The notes: generated by a model from the sequence alone, not told the origin. 64,000 nt of DNA from Pseudomonas fluorescens (GCF_902497625.1 NZ_CABVGX010000018.1:1-64000); one strand, 5' to 3'. Numbered from the stretch's first letter, positions 17,721-27,491 are shown. Program-made: numbers and translations.

Positions 17721-19067
17721 TTAGAACACCGACTGAATTTTCAGGCCGGCGACGATTGCGTCGTCCACCTGATCAACACCGCCCGGATGTTTTACGTACT
17801 GCAGGTTAGGACGCACGGTCAGCCAGTTGGTGACGTGGAAACCATAGTTGATTTCAGCGTTGTACTCGGTGTCCTGGATTGGCAGGAAGCTTGGGTTGTC
17901 GTAATCGTCGATACCGTTGACGCCGTTGATCAGCTTGCGGTTTTTCTGCGCATCTTCGTTGACGTGAATACGCGCGATACCGATGCCGACGTCGTCTTTC
18001 GGACGAGCATTGAAAGGACCTTTGTAGGTCAACATCAGGTTCTGATAGTTATCGACCGTGTTTGTGTCCTTGTCGTGAAAGGTGGCGTTGGCAGCGATGC
18101 TCAGGCCACGGCTCTTGTCGCCGTTGTGATCGGTCAGCTGCTGTTGCGCAACGAACCAATAGCCGGATTTGCTGCTGTGGCTGCGGTAAGCGTCGCCGCT
18201 GATGGCCGCATCATTGCCGTTGTCGTCCTCACGAACGTCATCGGCCTTCGCGGTACTTTTGTAATAACCGACACGGTATTCGCCCGGCAGGCTGTTAACG
18301 TTGGGCGACCAGACCAGCTCGACCGGAATGATCGTGCCTTTGGTGCCGCTGCCGCTGAGCTTGAAGCCGTTGCCGGTTTCCAGCTGCGACGGGTTCTGGT
18401 TGTAGGCACCAATCTGCGCGTAGAGCTCGTCGTTGATGTTGTACTTCACGCGAATCGCGGCCTGGCTGACTGGCCAGTTGTACCAGATGCCACCGACCCA
18501 GTTACCCACTTGCGAGCCGCAGAACGCCAGGTTCTGGAAATCGCACGGGAAACTGTTGAAGTCTTCACCTTCACCGAAGTAACCGGCCTTCACGTCAAGT
18601 GCGCCGTCGAAGTACTTTTGCTTGACCCACAATTGCGTCAGACGCCAGGTCTGACCACGGCCCCAGACTTCCTGTGAGGAACTGAAGGTACCGGCACGCG
18701 GATCGCCGATGCGGTCGTTGGAAATGTTGCGGCCACTACGCTCAGTGATTGCCAGTTTGAATTCGGCGTCGTTCCAGCCGAAGATTTTTTCCAGGTCCAG
18801 CTTTGCACCGAAGGCAAACTGGTCGCTGTAACGAGCGGTGGTGTCGTCGTTGTAACCGCCCTTGAGGTTAGAGCCGACTTCGCCTACGTACTCGACCTGG
18901 AAGTCATAACCCGCATCAATCAGTTTGGTCCGCTCACCACCCCAATCGCCCGTCATCCATTTCGATTCCGGACTGAACGCCTCTGCAGCGTGCACGCTGC
19001 CCGCCAGTGTCATTGCCGCAATCGCCGACAACTGGCAGATCAATTGGGCGTTGTTGTTCTTCTTCAT
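17721..19067 (-). CDS. oprB: Carbohydrate-selective porin OprB
   Basis: A 448-residue outer-membrane porin with an N-terminal signal peptide (cleavage probably after VHA, near residue 27) and the OprB opening 'SKWMTGDWGGERTKL'. The remainder shows alternating beta-strand pattern and ends in an aromatic residue (SVF), typical of outer-membrane barrels. It lets glucose and related sugars into the periplasm. It follows gtsD on the same strand. The leader has AACAATAA before the start, and codons 2-7 (Lys-Lys-Asn-Asn-Asn) extend an A-rich CA motif, suggesting control by Hfq/Crc. Confidence 0.95.
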   Translation of the reverse strand: MKKNNNAQLICQLSAIAAMTLAGSVHAAEAFSPESKWMTGDWGGERTKLIDAGYDFQVEYVGEVGSNLKGGYNDDTTARYSDQFAFGAKLDLEKIFGWNDAEFKLAITERSGRNISNDRIGDPRAGTFSSSQEVWGRGQTWRLTQLWVKQKYFDGALDVKAGYFGEGEDFNSFPCDFQNLAFCGSQVGNWVGGIWYNWPVSQAAIRVKYNINDELYAQIGAYNQNPSQLETGNGFKLSGSGTKGTIIPVELVWSPNVNSLPGEYRVGYYKSTAKADDVREDDNGNDAAISGDAYRSHSSKSGYWFVAQQQLTDHNGDKSRGLSIAANATFHDKDTNTVDNYQNLMLTYKGPFNARPKDDVGIGIARIHVNEDAQKNRKLINGVNGIDDYDNPSFLPIQDTEYNAEINYGFHVTNWLTVRPNLQYVKHPGGVDQVDDAIVAGLKIQSVF

Positions 19068-19082
19068 CCCTACATCCTCGTT

Positions 19083-19090
19083 TTATTGTT
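19083..19090 (-). promoter_or_regulatory. CA motif (AANAANAA) before oprB
   Basis: AACAATAA on the oprB strand, 16-23 nt before the ATG. A second run of AAGAAGAACAACAAC follows within the first codons. Consistent with an Hfq/Crc target. Confidence 0.5.
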
Positions 19091-19172
19091 ATTAACTGTT
19101 TTTATCTAACGCGGTTCACATCGGTTGCGGCGGTGTTTCCATCCACCACGAATTTCTTTGGTCGGTTCCCTT

Positions 19173-19262
19173 TGTGGGAGCGAGCCTGCTCGCGCAAGCG
19201 AGGTATCAGAACACTGCTTTGCTTAACGCCAGACCGTATTCGCGAGCAGGCTCGCTCCCACA
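19173..19262. repeat. REPIN
   Basis: Arms 'tgtgggagcgagcctgctcgcg' and 'cgcgagcaggctcgctcccaca' between oprB and gtsD. Confidence 0.9.
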
Positions 19263-19286
19263 TTGACCGCCCACCCTGTTTGATTT

Positions 19287-20447
19287 TCAGCGGCCCTTGA
19301 ACTGGGTCACGTTGGCAGCGTGAATTTCAGGTTGAGCCTGGCCCGCCACGCCCAATCGCTCACCGGTCTTGGCATCGAACAGCAGCACTTTCGATGGGTC
19401 GAACTGCAAGGTCAGGGTCTCGCCCACGGCCGGCGCGACATCCGGCGCCAGACGGCAGCAGACTTTGGTGTCGTTGAGATTGACGAACACCAGCGTATCG
19501 GGCCCGGTCGGTTCGGTGACCTGGACTTCTGCGCGAATGGTCGGCAAACCATTCGGCTCGCCAGCCGCGAGCACAATCTGCTCCGGACGCATGCCGAGAA
19601 TCACTTCGCGATCTTCGAGCCCGGCGTCCTGCATGCCCAGCGGCAATTCGCAACGCGCCTGCCCGCTGTCGAGCAGCGCCATCAGGCGACCCTCCCTGCG
19701 TTGCAGGCGCAGGGGAATGAAGTTCATTGGCGGCGAACCGATGAAGCTCGCCACGAACAGGTTGGCTGGGTTGTTGTAGATGTCCTTCGGCGTGCCGAAC
19801 TGCTGAATGATCCCGTCCTTCATCACCGCCACTTTGTCGCCCAGGGTCATGGCTTCGATCTGGTCGTGCGTGACGTAGACCGTGGTGGTTTTCAGACGCT
19901 GGTGCATCAGTTTCATTTCGGTACGCATCTCGACACGCAGCTTGGCGTCGAGGTTGGACAGCGGTTCGTCGAACAGGTAAATCTTCGGCCGCCGCGCCAG
20001 GGCGCGACCCATCGCCACGCGCTGTTGCTGCCCCCCGGAGAGCTGCCCCGGCTTGCGGTTCAGCAGGTGCTCGATCTGCAGCAGCTTGGCCACACGGCTG
20101 ACTTCTTCGTCGATCGCGGCCTGGCTCATCTTGCGAATCTTCAAGCCGAACTCGATGTTCTCGCGCACGCTCATGGTCGGGTACAGCGCGTACGACTGGA
20201 ACACCATGGCGATGTCGCGATCTTTTGGGCTCATGCCGCTGACGTCCTGATCATCAATCATGATCGCGCCGCCAGTAATGCTTTCCAGCCCTGCGATGCA
20301 GTTCATCAGGGTCGACTTGCCGCAACCCGAGGGTCCGACAAGAATCAGGAACTCACCGTCCTTGATCGACAGATCGATGTCCTTGAGGGTGTCCGGCAGG
20401 CCGGGGCCATAGGTCTTGTTTACATTGCGAAGTTCGAGCGTAGCCAT
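19287..20447 (-). CDS. gtsD: Glucose ABC transporter, ATP-binding subunit GtsD
   Basis: A 386-residue MalK/UgpC-type ATPase. Walker A GPSGCGKST at 38-46, Q-loop near 84, signature LSGGQ at 136-140, Walker B IYLFDEP at 156-162, and a C-terminal OB-fold (TOBE/MalK) domain from about 240. It energises glucose uptake by GtsB/GtsC in the inner membrane. It begins 2 bp after the gtsC stop and so belongs to the gtsABCD operon. Confidence 0.95.
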   Translation of the reverse strand: MATLELRNVNKTYGPGLPDTLKDIDLSIKDGEFLILVGPSGCGKSTLMNCIAGLESITGGAIMIDDQDVSGMSPKDRDIAMVFQSYALYPTMSVRENIEFGLKIRKMSQAAIDEEVSRVAKLLQIEHLLNRKPGQLSGGQQQRVAMGRALARRPKIYLFDEPLSNLDAKLRVEMRTEMKLMHQRLKTTTVYVTHDQIEAMTLGDKVAVMKDGIIQQFGTPKDIYNNPANLFVASFIGSPPMNFIPLRLQRREGRLMALLDSGQARCELPLGMQDAGLEDREVILGMRPEQIVLAAGEPNGLPTIRAEVQVTEPTGPDTLVFVNLNDTKVCCRLAPDVAPAVGETLTLQFDPSKVLLFDAKTGERLGVAGQAQPEIHAANVTQFKGR

Positions 20448-20449
20448 GA

Positions 20450-21295
20450 TTACCCCTTGACTGCGCCGGCCGTCAGCCCGCGCACGAAATACTTGCCTGC
20501 GACCACATAGACCAGCAGGGTCGGCAGCCCGGCAATCATCGCCGCCGCCATATCAACGTTGTATTCCTTGGCCCCGGTACTGGTGTTGACCAAGTTGTTC
20601 AGCGCCACCGTGATCGGTTGCGAATCACCACTGGAGAACACCACACCGAACAGGAAGTCGTTCCAGATCTGGGTGAACTGCCAGATCAGGCAGACCATGA
20701 TGATCGGGGTCGACATCGGCAGGATGATCCGGCGGAAAATCGTGAAGAAACCGGCGCCATCAAGGCGTGCGGCTTTCACCAATGCATCCGGAATGCTGAT
20801 GTAGTAGTTGCGGAAAAACAGGGTGGTGAACGCCAGACCGTAGACCACATGGATGAACACCAACCCGGTCGTGGTGCTTGCCAGCCCCATTTTGCCCAGG
20901 GTGAATGAAGCCGGCAGCAGCACGGTCTGGAATGGCAGGAAGCAGCCGAACAACAGCAGACCGAAAAACAGTTGCGAACCGCGGAAGCGCCACATCGACA
21001 GCACGTAGCCGTTCAGCGCACCGATGGCGGTGGAGATGATGACGGCAGGAACGGTGATCTTGATCGAGTTCCAGAAATAGCCGTCAACCGTGGCCCAGGC
21101 TTTCACCCAGCCAATGCCGCTGACCACGGTCGGCCAGCTCAGCAGGTTGCCGGTGCTGATGTCTTCCGGAGTCTTGAAGCTGGTCAGCAGCATGACCACC
21201 AGCGGCACCAGATACAGGAACACCGCGAGAATCAGCACCGCGTAGATTGCGACGCGACTCAGGCTGATGGGGGATTTGGCAGCGAGACTAGTCAT
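20450..21295 (-). CDS. gtsC: Glucose ABC transporter, permease GtsC
   Basis: A 281-residue MalG-type permease with six predicted membrane helices and the cytoplasmic EAA-like loop around KAARLDGAGFFTIFRRIILP (near 192-211), which contacts GtsD. Its start overlaps the end of gtsB by 8 bp. It acts with GtsB, GtsD and the binding protein GtsA. Confidence 0.95.
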   Translation of the reverse strand: MTSLAAKSPISLSRVAIYAVLILAVFLYLVPLVVMLLTSFKTPEDISTGNLLSWPTVVSGIGWVKAWATVDGYFWNSIKITVPAVIISTAIGALNGYVLSMWRFRGSQLFFGLLLFGCFLPFQTVLLPASFTLGKMGLASTTTGLVFIHVVYGLAFTTLFFRNYYISIPDALVKAARLDGAGFFTIFRRIILPMSTPIIMVCLIWQFTQIWNDFLFGVVFSSGDSQPITVALNNLVNTSTGAKEYNVDMAAAMIAGLPTLLVYVVAGKYFVRGLTAGAVKG

Positions 21296-22196
21296 TACGC
21301 TTGGTCCTCAGCTCGGAGTACAGGTAAGGCACGATGATTGCGAGGATCGCACCGAGCATCAGAATCGCACTCGCCGAGCCCATGCCCATCTGGCCGCGAC
21401 TGAAGGTGAAGGAATACATGAACATCGCTGGCAGGTCGGACGAATAGCCCGGGCCTCCGGCCGTCATCGCCGCGACCAGGTCGAAGCTCTTGATCGCGAT
21501 GTGCGCCAGAATCATCACGGCACTGAAGAACACCGGACGCAGGCTTGGCAGCACGACTTTCCAGTAGATACGCGGCATGCTCGCGCCATCGATTTGCGCG
21601 GCACGGATGATCGATTGATCAACCCCGCGCAGGCCGGCAAGAAACATCGCCATGATGAAGCCCGAGGCTTGCCATACAGCTGCGATCACCAGGCAATACA
21701 CCACGCGATCCGGGTCGATCAGCCAGTCGAGACGGAAGCCTTCCCAGCCCCAGTCACGCAACAATTTGTCCAGGCCCATGCCCGGGTTGAGCAGCCATTT
21801 CCACGCGGTACCGGTGACGATCATCGAGAGCGCCATCGGGTACAGGTAAATGGTGCGGATAAAGCCTTCGCGACGAATGCGCTGGTCGAGGAACACCGCC
21901 AGCAACACGCCGATCACCAAAGTGATGCCGATGAACATGCCGCCGAACACCGCAAGGTTCTTGCTCGCGACCCACCAGCGGTCGTTGTCGAACAGACGCT
22001 GATACTGCGCCAGCCCCGCCCACTTGTAGGTCGGCAAAAAAGTCGAGCTGGTGAACGACAGAACGAACGTCCACAGGATGTAGCCATAGAAGCCCACCAG
22101 AACAATGAACATGCTCGGCGCCAGCACCAGTTTGGGTAGCCAGCGTTGCAATGCATCGAACGGCGAGGCTTTGCTGAACACAGCAACAGAACTCAT
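21288..22196 (-). CDS. gtsB: Glucose ABC transporter, permease GtsB
   Basis: A 302-residue MalF-type permease with about six membrane helices and the EAA loop near AAQIDGASMPRIYWKVVLPS. The N-terminal helix (about 28-50) and the large periplasmic loop fit the family. A 148-bp gap holding a REPIN separates it from gtsA, so the amount of GtsB-D relative to GtsA may be lowered by the hairpins. Confidence 0.95.
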   Translation of the reverse strand: MSSVAVFSKASPFDALQRWLPKLVLAPSMFIVLVGFYGYILWTFVLSFTSSTFLPTYKWAGLAQYQRLFDNDRWWVASKNLAVFGGMFIGITLVIGVLLAVFLDQRIRREGFIRTIYLYPMALSMIVTGTAWKWLLNPGMGLDKLLRDWGWEGFRLDWLIDPDRVVYCLVIAAVWQASGFIMAMFLAGLRGVDQSIIRAAQIDGASMPRIYWKVVLPSLRPVFFSAVMILAHIAIKSFDLVAAMTAGGPGYSSDLPAMFMYSFTFSRGQMGMGSASAILMLGAILAIIVPYLYSELRTKRND

Positions 22197-22231
22197 GGGG
22201 AAATCCAGAATAAGATTACAAAGGCATTCCC

Positions 22232-22321
22232 TTGTGAGAGCGAGCCTGCTCGCGAAAGCGCTGTGTCAGTAGACGGATGGAGCAACTGACACACCCCTTC
22301 GCGAGCAGGCTCGCTCCCACA
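22232..22321. repeat. REPIN between gtsA and gtsB
   Basis: Arms 'tgagagcgagcctgctcgcg' and 'cgcgagcaggctcgctccca'. It lies inside the gtsA-gtsB operon. Confidence 0.9.
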
Positions 22322-22344
22322 TGAGGAACCAGCGTTACAAGGTG

Positions 22345-23646
22345 TTATTTGGCGGATTTGACCGCGCTGCCGAGTTTCTTCGCGGCATCGGCCGGATCGG
22401 CTTTCGGATCGTTGATGTAGTTGGTCACGACATCAAAGAACGCGCCTTGCACCGCCAGCGTGGTCGCCATGTTGTGCGCCATGCTTGGTTGCAGGCCGCC
22501 GGACTTGGCGTCCGCCAGGAAGTCTTTGGCAGCAGTCTGGGCGCAGGAGTCGAAGCCGAGTTTGTCCATGTTGTTCAACATGTCGAGTCGAACCGGGATC
22601 GAGCCTTTGTTGATGCTGAAGACTTTCTGGAAATTTCCACCCAGCACGACTTTGGCGATGTCTTGCTGAGCAGCTGCCGTGCCTGCGTCTTTTTGCTTGA
22701 ACACTGCCAGGGAGTCGATGTTGTAGGTGAACGCTTTGTCGGTGCCGGGGAAGGCTACGCACTGATAATCTTTGCCGGCGATTTTCTTGGCGGCGGTCCA
22801 CTCGGACTTGGCCCAGTCACCCATGATCTGCATGCCGGCCTTGCCGTTGATGACCTTGGCGGCTTCCAGGTTCCAGTCCTGGCCTTTGCCGTCAGCGTCC
22901 ATGTAGGTCGCGACTTTCTTCAGTTCGGTCAGCGCCTTGACCATTTCCGGGCCGGTCAGGGCTGCGTTGTCGAGATCGACCAGGGCTTTCTTGTAACCGT
23001 CAACACCCATGACCGAAAGCACGACTGCTTCAAACACGGTGCTGTCCTGCCAAGGCTGACCGCCGTGAGCCAACGGGATGAAGCCTGCAGCCTTGAGCTT
23101 GTCGCCAGCGGCGTAGAATTCTTCGAGGGTCGTTGGCGCTTTTTCAATCCCGGCTTTCTTGAACACTTCCGGGTTGATCCACAGCCAGTTCACGCGGTGG
23201 ATATTCACCGGCACGGCAACATAATCACCGTCGTACTTCACAGTGTCGGAGACTTTCTTGTCGAGCAGCGAATCCCACTTCTCGGCTTTGGCAACGTCTG
23301 TCAGAGCATCGGTGTCGAGCAGACCGGTGGATGCCCATTCCTGGATATCCGGGCCTTTGATCTGGGCAACGCCCGGTGGATTACCGGCAACGGCACGGCT
23401 TTTCAGCACGGTCATGGCGGTTGCACCACCACCGCCGGCGACGGCGCCATCCTTCCAGGTAAAGCCGTCTTTTTCGACCTGAGCCTTGAGCACATCGACC
23501 GCAGCCTTTTCACCACCCGACGTCCACCAATGCACAACTTCCACCGAACCTTTGGATTCGGCAGCGGAAACACTAAGAGGCAAGATTGCGAGCGGGAACA
23601 GGGAGGCGGCAGAAATGACAGTGGCGAGACGAGAAATCGCATTCAT
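22345..23646 (-). CDS. gtsA: Glucose/mannose ABC transporter, periplasmic binding protein GtsA
   Basis: A 433-residue extracellular solute-binding protein (family 1). The signal peptide runs to about residue 28 ([10 protein letters not shown]), and the mature N-terminus [15 protein letters not shown] is typical of sugar-binding members. It captures glucose in the periplasm and delivers it to GtsBC. The start at 23644-23646 was chosen because it gives a clean signal peptide; a longer open frame exists. An AACAACAA motif lies next to its AAGG ribosome-binding site, so Hfq/Crc repression is likely. Confidence 0.95.
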   Translation of the reverse strand: MNAISRLATVISAASLFPLAILPLSVSAAESKGSVEVVHWWTSGGEKAAVDVLKAQVEKDGFTWKDGAVAGGGGATAMTVLKSRAVAGNPPGVAQIKGPDIQEWASTGLLDTDALTDVAKAEKWDSLLDKKVSDTVKYDGDYVAVPVNIHRVNWLWINPEVFKKAGIEKAPTTLEEFYAAGDKLKAAGFIPLAHGGQPWQDSTVFEAVVLSVMGVDGYKKALVDLDNAALTGPEMVKALTELKKVATYMDADGKGQDWNLEAAKVINGKAGMQIMGDWAKSEWTAAKKIAGKDYQCVAFPGTDKAFTYNIDSLAVFKQKDAGTAAAQQDIAKVVLGGNFQKVFSINKGSIPVRLDMLNNMDKLGFDSCAQTAAKDFLADAKSGGLQPSMAHNMATTLAVQGAFFDVVTNYINDPKADPADAAKKLGSAVKSAK

Positions 23647-23662
23647 CTGAGATGTACCTTTC

Positions 23663-23670
23663 TTGTTGTT
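23663..23670 (-). promoter_or_regulatory. CA motif (AANAANAA) before gtsA
   Basis: AACAACAA on the gtsA strand, directly upstream of the AAGG ribosome-binding site. Fits the Hfq/Crc consensus. Confidence 0.55.
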
Positions 23671-23763
23671 ATGCATGCAAGTCTGATGCTTGCGCTGCAC
23701 GGAGTTTAAACAGGACGCGTTCCTTCGCAGGTAACGAAGGGACGCGCAAATGTCACCACACGG

Positions 23764-25023
23764 TTACACAGCAGCGTGGCGGGACAACTGCGCCAAAGCA
23801 CTGGCCATGCTTGGCGCCAGCGGCAGACGCGGGATTAAAACAGCTTGCCAGGCGTGATACAGATCGGGTTTGCCCGCCCAGATATCGGCGCTGGGGCGAT
23901 TTTGCGGGTCGAGTTCGTGGTGCCAACTGCCGCCGTAGCGGTCAATGAAATGCGTCTCGCAAAATTCCCAGAACAGTCGGTACCAGGCTTCGTATTGCGC
24001 TTCGCCGGTGCGTTTGAGCAAAGCACTGGCGGCGGCGCTGGCTTCGGCGTGCGTCCAGTGCAAGCGGTGACGCACGACGGCTTTGTTGTGCCAGTCGAGG
24101 GTGTAGACGATGCCCGGCGCTCCATCGACATACCAGCCATGACGGCAATTCTGTTCAAAGAGTTTTTGCGCATCGGTTACCAGCCAACCAGGGGTGAGCA
24201 TGCCGGCCTGCACCCGCGCGGATTCGAGGTGCAGCAGCAGCCGCGCCCACTCGAAACCGTGGCCCGGCGTGGTGCCGTACGGGCGAAAACCATCCGCAGG
24301 GTTGTCGTGGTTGTAGTCGCGCAGCGGCTGCCAGTCGCGGTCGAAATGCTCGATCACCAGGTAGTCATTGGCAGCGGCGTGGCCGTGGATCACCCGCTCG
24401 ACAATACGTTGTGCGCGCAACAGCCAGCGCGGATCGTCGGTGACATCGGCGAGTGCGAGGAACGCTTCAGTGGCGTGCATGTTGCTGTTGGCGCCGCGAT
24501 AGGCCTCTTGTTCACTCCAGTCGCGATTGAAAAATTCGCGCATGGCGCCCTCTTCTTCGCTCCAGAAATAGGTGTCGATGATGTCGATCGCGTCATCGAG
24601 CAGTGCTTGTGCGCCGGGGCGTTGCGCGACTACGGCGGAGCTGGCGGCGAGTGCGACGAAGGCGTGCAGATACGCGTTCTTGCCAGTGTTGCCATCGCGG
24701 TGGCCGGCGCTGGCAAACCAGCCCCCGTGCAGCGCATCGCGCAATGGCCCGCGCAGGGCCTGAATGCCGTGGTCAATCAGCTCTGCGTAACCCGGCAGGC
24801 CTTGAATGTGGGCCATGGCGAAGCTGTGGGTCATGCGCGCGGTGTTCATGGTTTCGGCCTGGGCATTTCCGGGCAGATGGCCGCGCTCGTCGAGATTGCC
24901 GAAGCCTTCAGGCAGGCGTGAAGCTTTGGCGAACGCAAGCAGGCGCAGGCCCTCGGCGGCAAGCCATTGCTGGTGCGCGGGGGCATTGAGCCAGCTGCTG
25001 AAGCCGGGTTCGAAGTGATCCAT
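23764..25023 (-). CDS. AGE-family sugar epimerase/isomerase
   Basis: A 419-residue (alpha/alpha)6-barrel protein of the N-acylglucosamine 2-epimerase superfamily. Recognised by 'RMTHSFAMAHIQG', 'GGWFASAGH', 'LHAFVALAASSA' and 'GFEWARLLLHL', with the conserved His residues of the barrel. Members include mannose isomerase and YihS-type aldose-ketose isomerases; the setting in a glucose/mannose uptake operon favours mannose-fructose isomerisation, but that is inference. It starts at 25021-25023 and ends 117 bp before gtsA, so it may be cotranscribed with the gts genes. A long AACAACAAAAAA motif just before its start suggests Hfq/Crc control. Confidence 0.82.
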   Translation of the reverse strand: MDHFEPGFSSWLNAPAHQQWLAAEGLRLLAFAKASRLPEGFGNLDERGHLPGNAQAETMNTARMTHSFAMAHIQGLPGYAELIDHGIQALRGPLRDALHGGWFASAGHRDGNTGKNAYLHAFVALAASSAVVAQRPGAQALLDDAIDIIDTYFWSEEEGAMREFFNRDWSEQEAYRGANSNMHATEAFLALADVTDDPRWLLRAQRIVERVIHGHAAANDYLVIEHFDRDWQPLRDYNHDNPADGFRPYGTTPGHGFEWARLLLHLESARVQAGMLTPGWLVTDAQKLFEQNCRHGWYVDGAPGIVYTLDWHNKAVVRHRLHWTHAEASAAASALLKRTGEAQYEAWYRLFWEFCETHFIDRYGGSWHHELDPQNRPSADIWAGKPDLYHAWQAVLIPRLPLAPSMASALAQLSRHAAV

Positions 25024-25031
25024 GGGGGGCC

Positions 25032-25043
25032 TTTTTTGTTGTT
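25032..25043 (-). promoter_or_regulatory. CA motif before the AGE-family gene
   Basis: AACAACAAAAAA on the coding strand, 9-20 nt before the ATG. It contains overlapping copies of AANAANAA. Confidence 0.5.
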
Positions 25044-25127
25044 ATGACTGCGCGGAGTCTAAACAACGGGCGGGGCCGGGCTTGTAACGAAGGCGGCAGG
25101 TTTTGTCACCAAGCTGTGACATTTCCA

Positions 25128-25217
25128 TGTAGGAGCCGGCATGCTGGCGATAGCGCTAGATCAGTCGATTAATCCGTTGACTGACTCAGCCATCGCGAGC
25201 AAGCCGGCTGCTACAAG
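25128..25217. repeat. REP-type inverted repeat, variant class (GAGCCGGCATGCTGGCGA)
   Basis: Left arm 'gtaggagccggcatgctggcga' and right arm 'tcgcgagcaagccggctgctac' between gltS and the AGE-family gene. The core differs from the main REP class in the window. Confidence 0.7.
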
Positions 25218-25227
25218 GACCGGTGCG

Positions 25228-26697
25228 TCACTCTAATGATCGCGGCAACTGCAAGGTCACCCGCAACCCGCCCTCACGCAGGTTCTGCAAACTCACTTCA
25301 CCACCATGGCTGTGGGCAATGTTACGGGCGATCCCCAGCCCCAACCCATAGCCCTGCTGCTGCCCGGACAAACGAAAGTGCGGCTCGAACACCTGCTCCA
25401 GCCGCTGCTCCGGCACGCCTGGGCCTTCATCATCGACGTGCAGCACAAACGCGCTCTCATCATCATCGATTTGCAGATGCGCGCTCTGCCCGTACTTCAG
25501 CGCATTGTCGATCAGGTTGCCAATGCAGCGTTTCAGCGCCAACGGCTTGCCCGAATACGCCGCCAGCGCGCGGCCCTGCTGGGTCACGCGACCGTTGCCG
25601 TTCGGCGCCAGATACGGCTCGACCAGACAATCGAGCACATGGTTGAGGTCCACCGGCTCGATGTTCTCGTGAATATCCGTGTCCTTCACGCATTGCAGCG
25701 CACCTTTGACCAGCAACTCCAACTCATCCAGATCGCGGCCAAACTTGGTTTGCAACTGTTCGTCTTCCAGCAGCTCGACGCGCAAGCGCAAGCGAGTGAT
25801 CGGCGTACGCAAGTCATGGGAAATCGCACTGAACAACTGGCTGCGTTCAGTCAGGTAACGGCTGATGCGCTCGCGCATGGTGTTGAACGCGCGACCCACT
25901 TCAACCACTTCACTGCCGCCGCCCTCGGCCACCGGCTCGACATCGGCGCCCAGTGACAGATCCCGCGCCGCCCGCGCGAGGCGCTTGAGCGGCCGGCTCT
26001 GCCAATGCACCAGCAGGCCGATGAACAACAGCAAAAAACCACTGGTGAGCACGATGAACCACACTTGCTGCGCCGGCAGGCCCTGTTCTTCAAGACTGGT
26101 GTACGGCTCGGGCAACAGCGATGCGATGTACAGCCATTCGCCCGGCGCCATTTGAATCTGGGTGACCAGCACCGGCGGATTCACCGGTTCCAGGGTCAGC
26201 GCGTAATGCGCCCAAGAGCGCGGTAGCTCATCGAGTTTCAGCCCGGCGTTGAAGATCCGCAGATCCTCAGGGCTGACGAAGGTCACCAGAATGTCGGTGT
26301 CGTTGCCGAGCGACTGACGCAGCACCTCGTCCACCGCTTGCATCACTGCAGCCTTGCGCGGAGTGACTGGCAACACGTCCATGTCCAGCGGCTTGTCGTT
26401 GAGTGTCACCACAAAACGCGTGCCACCCATGCTGCGCAACTGGTCCAGCACCAGCGGCCGATAGGCCACCGGCAACGAACGAAAATAGCTGACGCTGGCG
26501 GTCATCGAGTGCGCGAGACTGCGGGCGCTGGTGACCAGCCCTTCGAGCTGGGTCGCGCGCAATTGCGAGACCCAGATCACGCTCGACAAGGTTTGCGCGA
26601 ACAACACCGCCAACAACGTCAGCAGGAGCATGCGCCCGAGCAGCGAGCGTGGCACAGGCACCTTGGCGGCGGCGTTGCGCAGAAACTCAGTGACCAT
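25228..26697 (-). CDS. gltS: Sensor histidine kinase of the glucose-responsive GltR system
   Basis: A 489-residue membrane kinase. Helix 1 at about 20-42, a periplasmic region, helix 2 (VWFIVLTSGFLLLFIGLLVHW), HAMP, then the dimerisation domain with His294 in SAISHDLRTP, and the ATPase domain with N (NLIDNALKYG), G1 (DEGPGVP) and G2 (GYGLGLGIARNI) boxes. The start at 26697 gives an 11-bp overlap with gltR; an ATG at 26739 is possible but sits deeper in gltR. With GltR it controls the glucose transport genes in Pseudomonas; the periplasmic signal is not visible from sequence. Confidence 0.92.
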   Translation of the reverse strand: MVTEFLRNAAAKVPVPRSLLGRMLLLTLLAVLFAQTLSSVIWVSQLRATQLEGLVTSARSLAHSMTASVSYFRSLPVAYRPLVLDQLRSMGGTRFVVTLNDKPLDMDVLPVTPRKAAVMQAVDEVLRQSLGNDTDILVTFVSPEDLRIFNAGLKLDELPRSWAHYALTLEPVNPPVLVTQIQMAPGEWLYIASLLPEPYTSLEEQGLPAQQVWFIVLTSGFLLLFIGLLVHWQSRPLKRLARAARDLSLGADVEPVAEGGGSEVVEVGRAFNTMRERISRYLTERSQLFSAISHDLRTPITRLRLRVELLEDEQLQTKFGRDLDELELLVKGALQCVKDTDIHENIEPVDLNHVLDCLVEPYLAPNGNGRVTQQGRALAAYSGKPLALKRCIGNLIDNALKYGQSAHLQIDDDESAFVLHVDDEGPGVPEQRLEQVFEPHFRLSGQQQGYGLGLGIARNIAHSHGGEVSLQNLREGGLRVTLQLPRSLE

Positions 26698-27418
26698 TGC
26701 CGGCAACCACATTGGCTGCCAATTGGTAGCCGCTTCCACGCACGGTGCGGATCAGTCGCGGCGGTTTTTCCGTGTCGCGCAGGCGCTGGCGCAAACGGCT
26801 GACGGCCATGTCGACGATGCGATCCAGCGGCATCAGGTCGCGGCCACGGGTGGCGTTGCCGATGGTGTCGCGGTCGAGGATTTGCTGAGGGTGATCGAGG
26901 AACAGCTTGAGCAAGGCGAAGTCGGCGCCGGACAGAATCACTTCTTCGCCATCGGTATGAAACAGCCGATGGCTGACCATGTCCAGCCGCCACTCTTCAA
27001 AGGCCAGCACTTCACTGCCACTGCGTTCCTGGCCGAACTGGGCACGCCGCAACAGGGCTTTGATCCGGGCTTGCAGTTCACGCGGGCTGAAGGGTTTGCC
27101 GAGGTAATCGTCAGCGCCGAGTTCCAGACCGATCACCCGGTCGGCCTCGTCGGAGCTGGCAGTGAGCATGATGATCGGCACCTGGGCCTGCCGCGGATGC
27201 TGACGCACCCAACGGCACAGGCTGAAGCCGTCTTCGTCCGGCAGCATCACGTCGAGGATCACCAGGTCGCTCGGCGCTTCGTTCATGGCCTGCCGGAAGC
27301 CGGCGCCGTCCGGTGTGGTACGCACCTGGAAACCCGCGCGGGTCAGGTAGGTATCCAGCAACTCGCGTATTTCCTGGTCGTCATCGACCAACAAAATCGA
27401 CTTGTTGACTGAGCTCAC
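26687..27418 (-). CDS. gltR: Response regulator GltR, OmpR family
   Basis: A 243-residue two-domain regulator. The receiver domain has the acidic pocket DDD at 12-14, phospho-acceptor Asp56 (LVILDVMLP) and the conserved Lys near 106; the C-terminal winged helix (about 145-235) includes 'VDMAVSRLRQRL'. It starts with GTG at 27416-27418, with AAGGAT nine bases upstream. The gene is the first of gltR-gltS. GltR is known to regulate oprB/gts and related genes in response to glucose metabolites. An AACAACAA motif overlaps the ribosome-binding site. Confidence 0.92.
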   Translation of the reverse strand: MSSVNKSILLVDDDQEIRELLDTYLTRAGFQVRTTPDGAGFRQAMNEAPSDLVILDVMLPDEDGFSLCRWVRQHPRQAQVPIIMLTASSDEADRVIGLELGADDYLGKPFSPRELQARIKALLRRAQFGQERSGSEVLAFEEWRLDMVSHRLFHTDGEEVILSGADFALLKLFLDHPQQILDRDTIGNATRGRDLMPLDRIVDMAVSRLRQRLRDTEKPPRLIRTVRGSGYQLAANVVAGNGH

Positions 27419-27430
27419 GGGGCGGCATCC

Positions 27431-27438
27431 TTGTTGTT
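27431..27438 (-). promoter_or_regulatory. CA motif (AANAANAA) before gltR
   Basis: AACAACAA on the gltR strand, adjoining its AAGGAT ribosome-binding site. Confidence 0.5.
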
Positions 27439-27491
27439 TGAATTGGGCGGATTATGCCTCAAGCGCGGAACCGACAAACACCACAAACCCC

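Noticed and set aside
22321..23709. A 462-codon plus-strand open frame opposite gtsA
   Set aside because: It mirrors gtsA almost end to end and reads as a low-complexity reverse-frame product.
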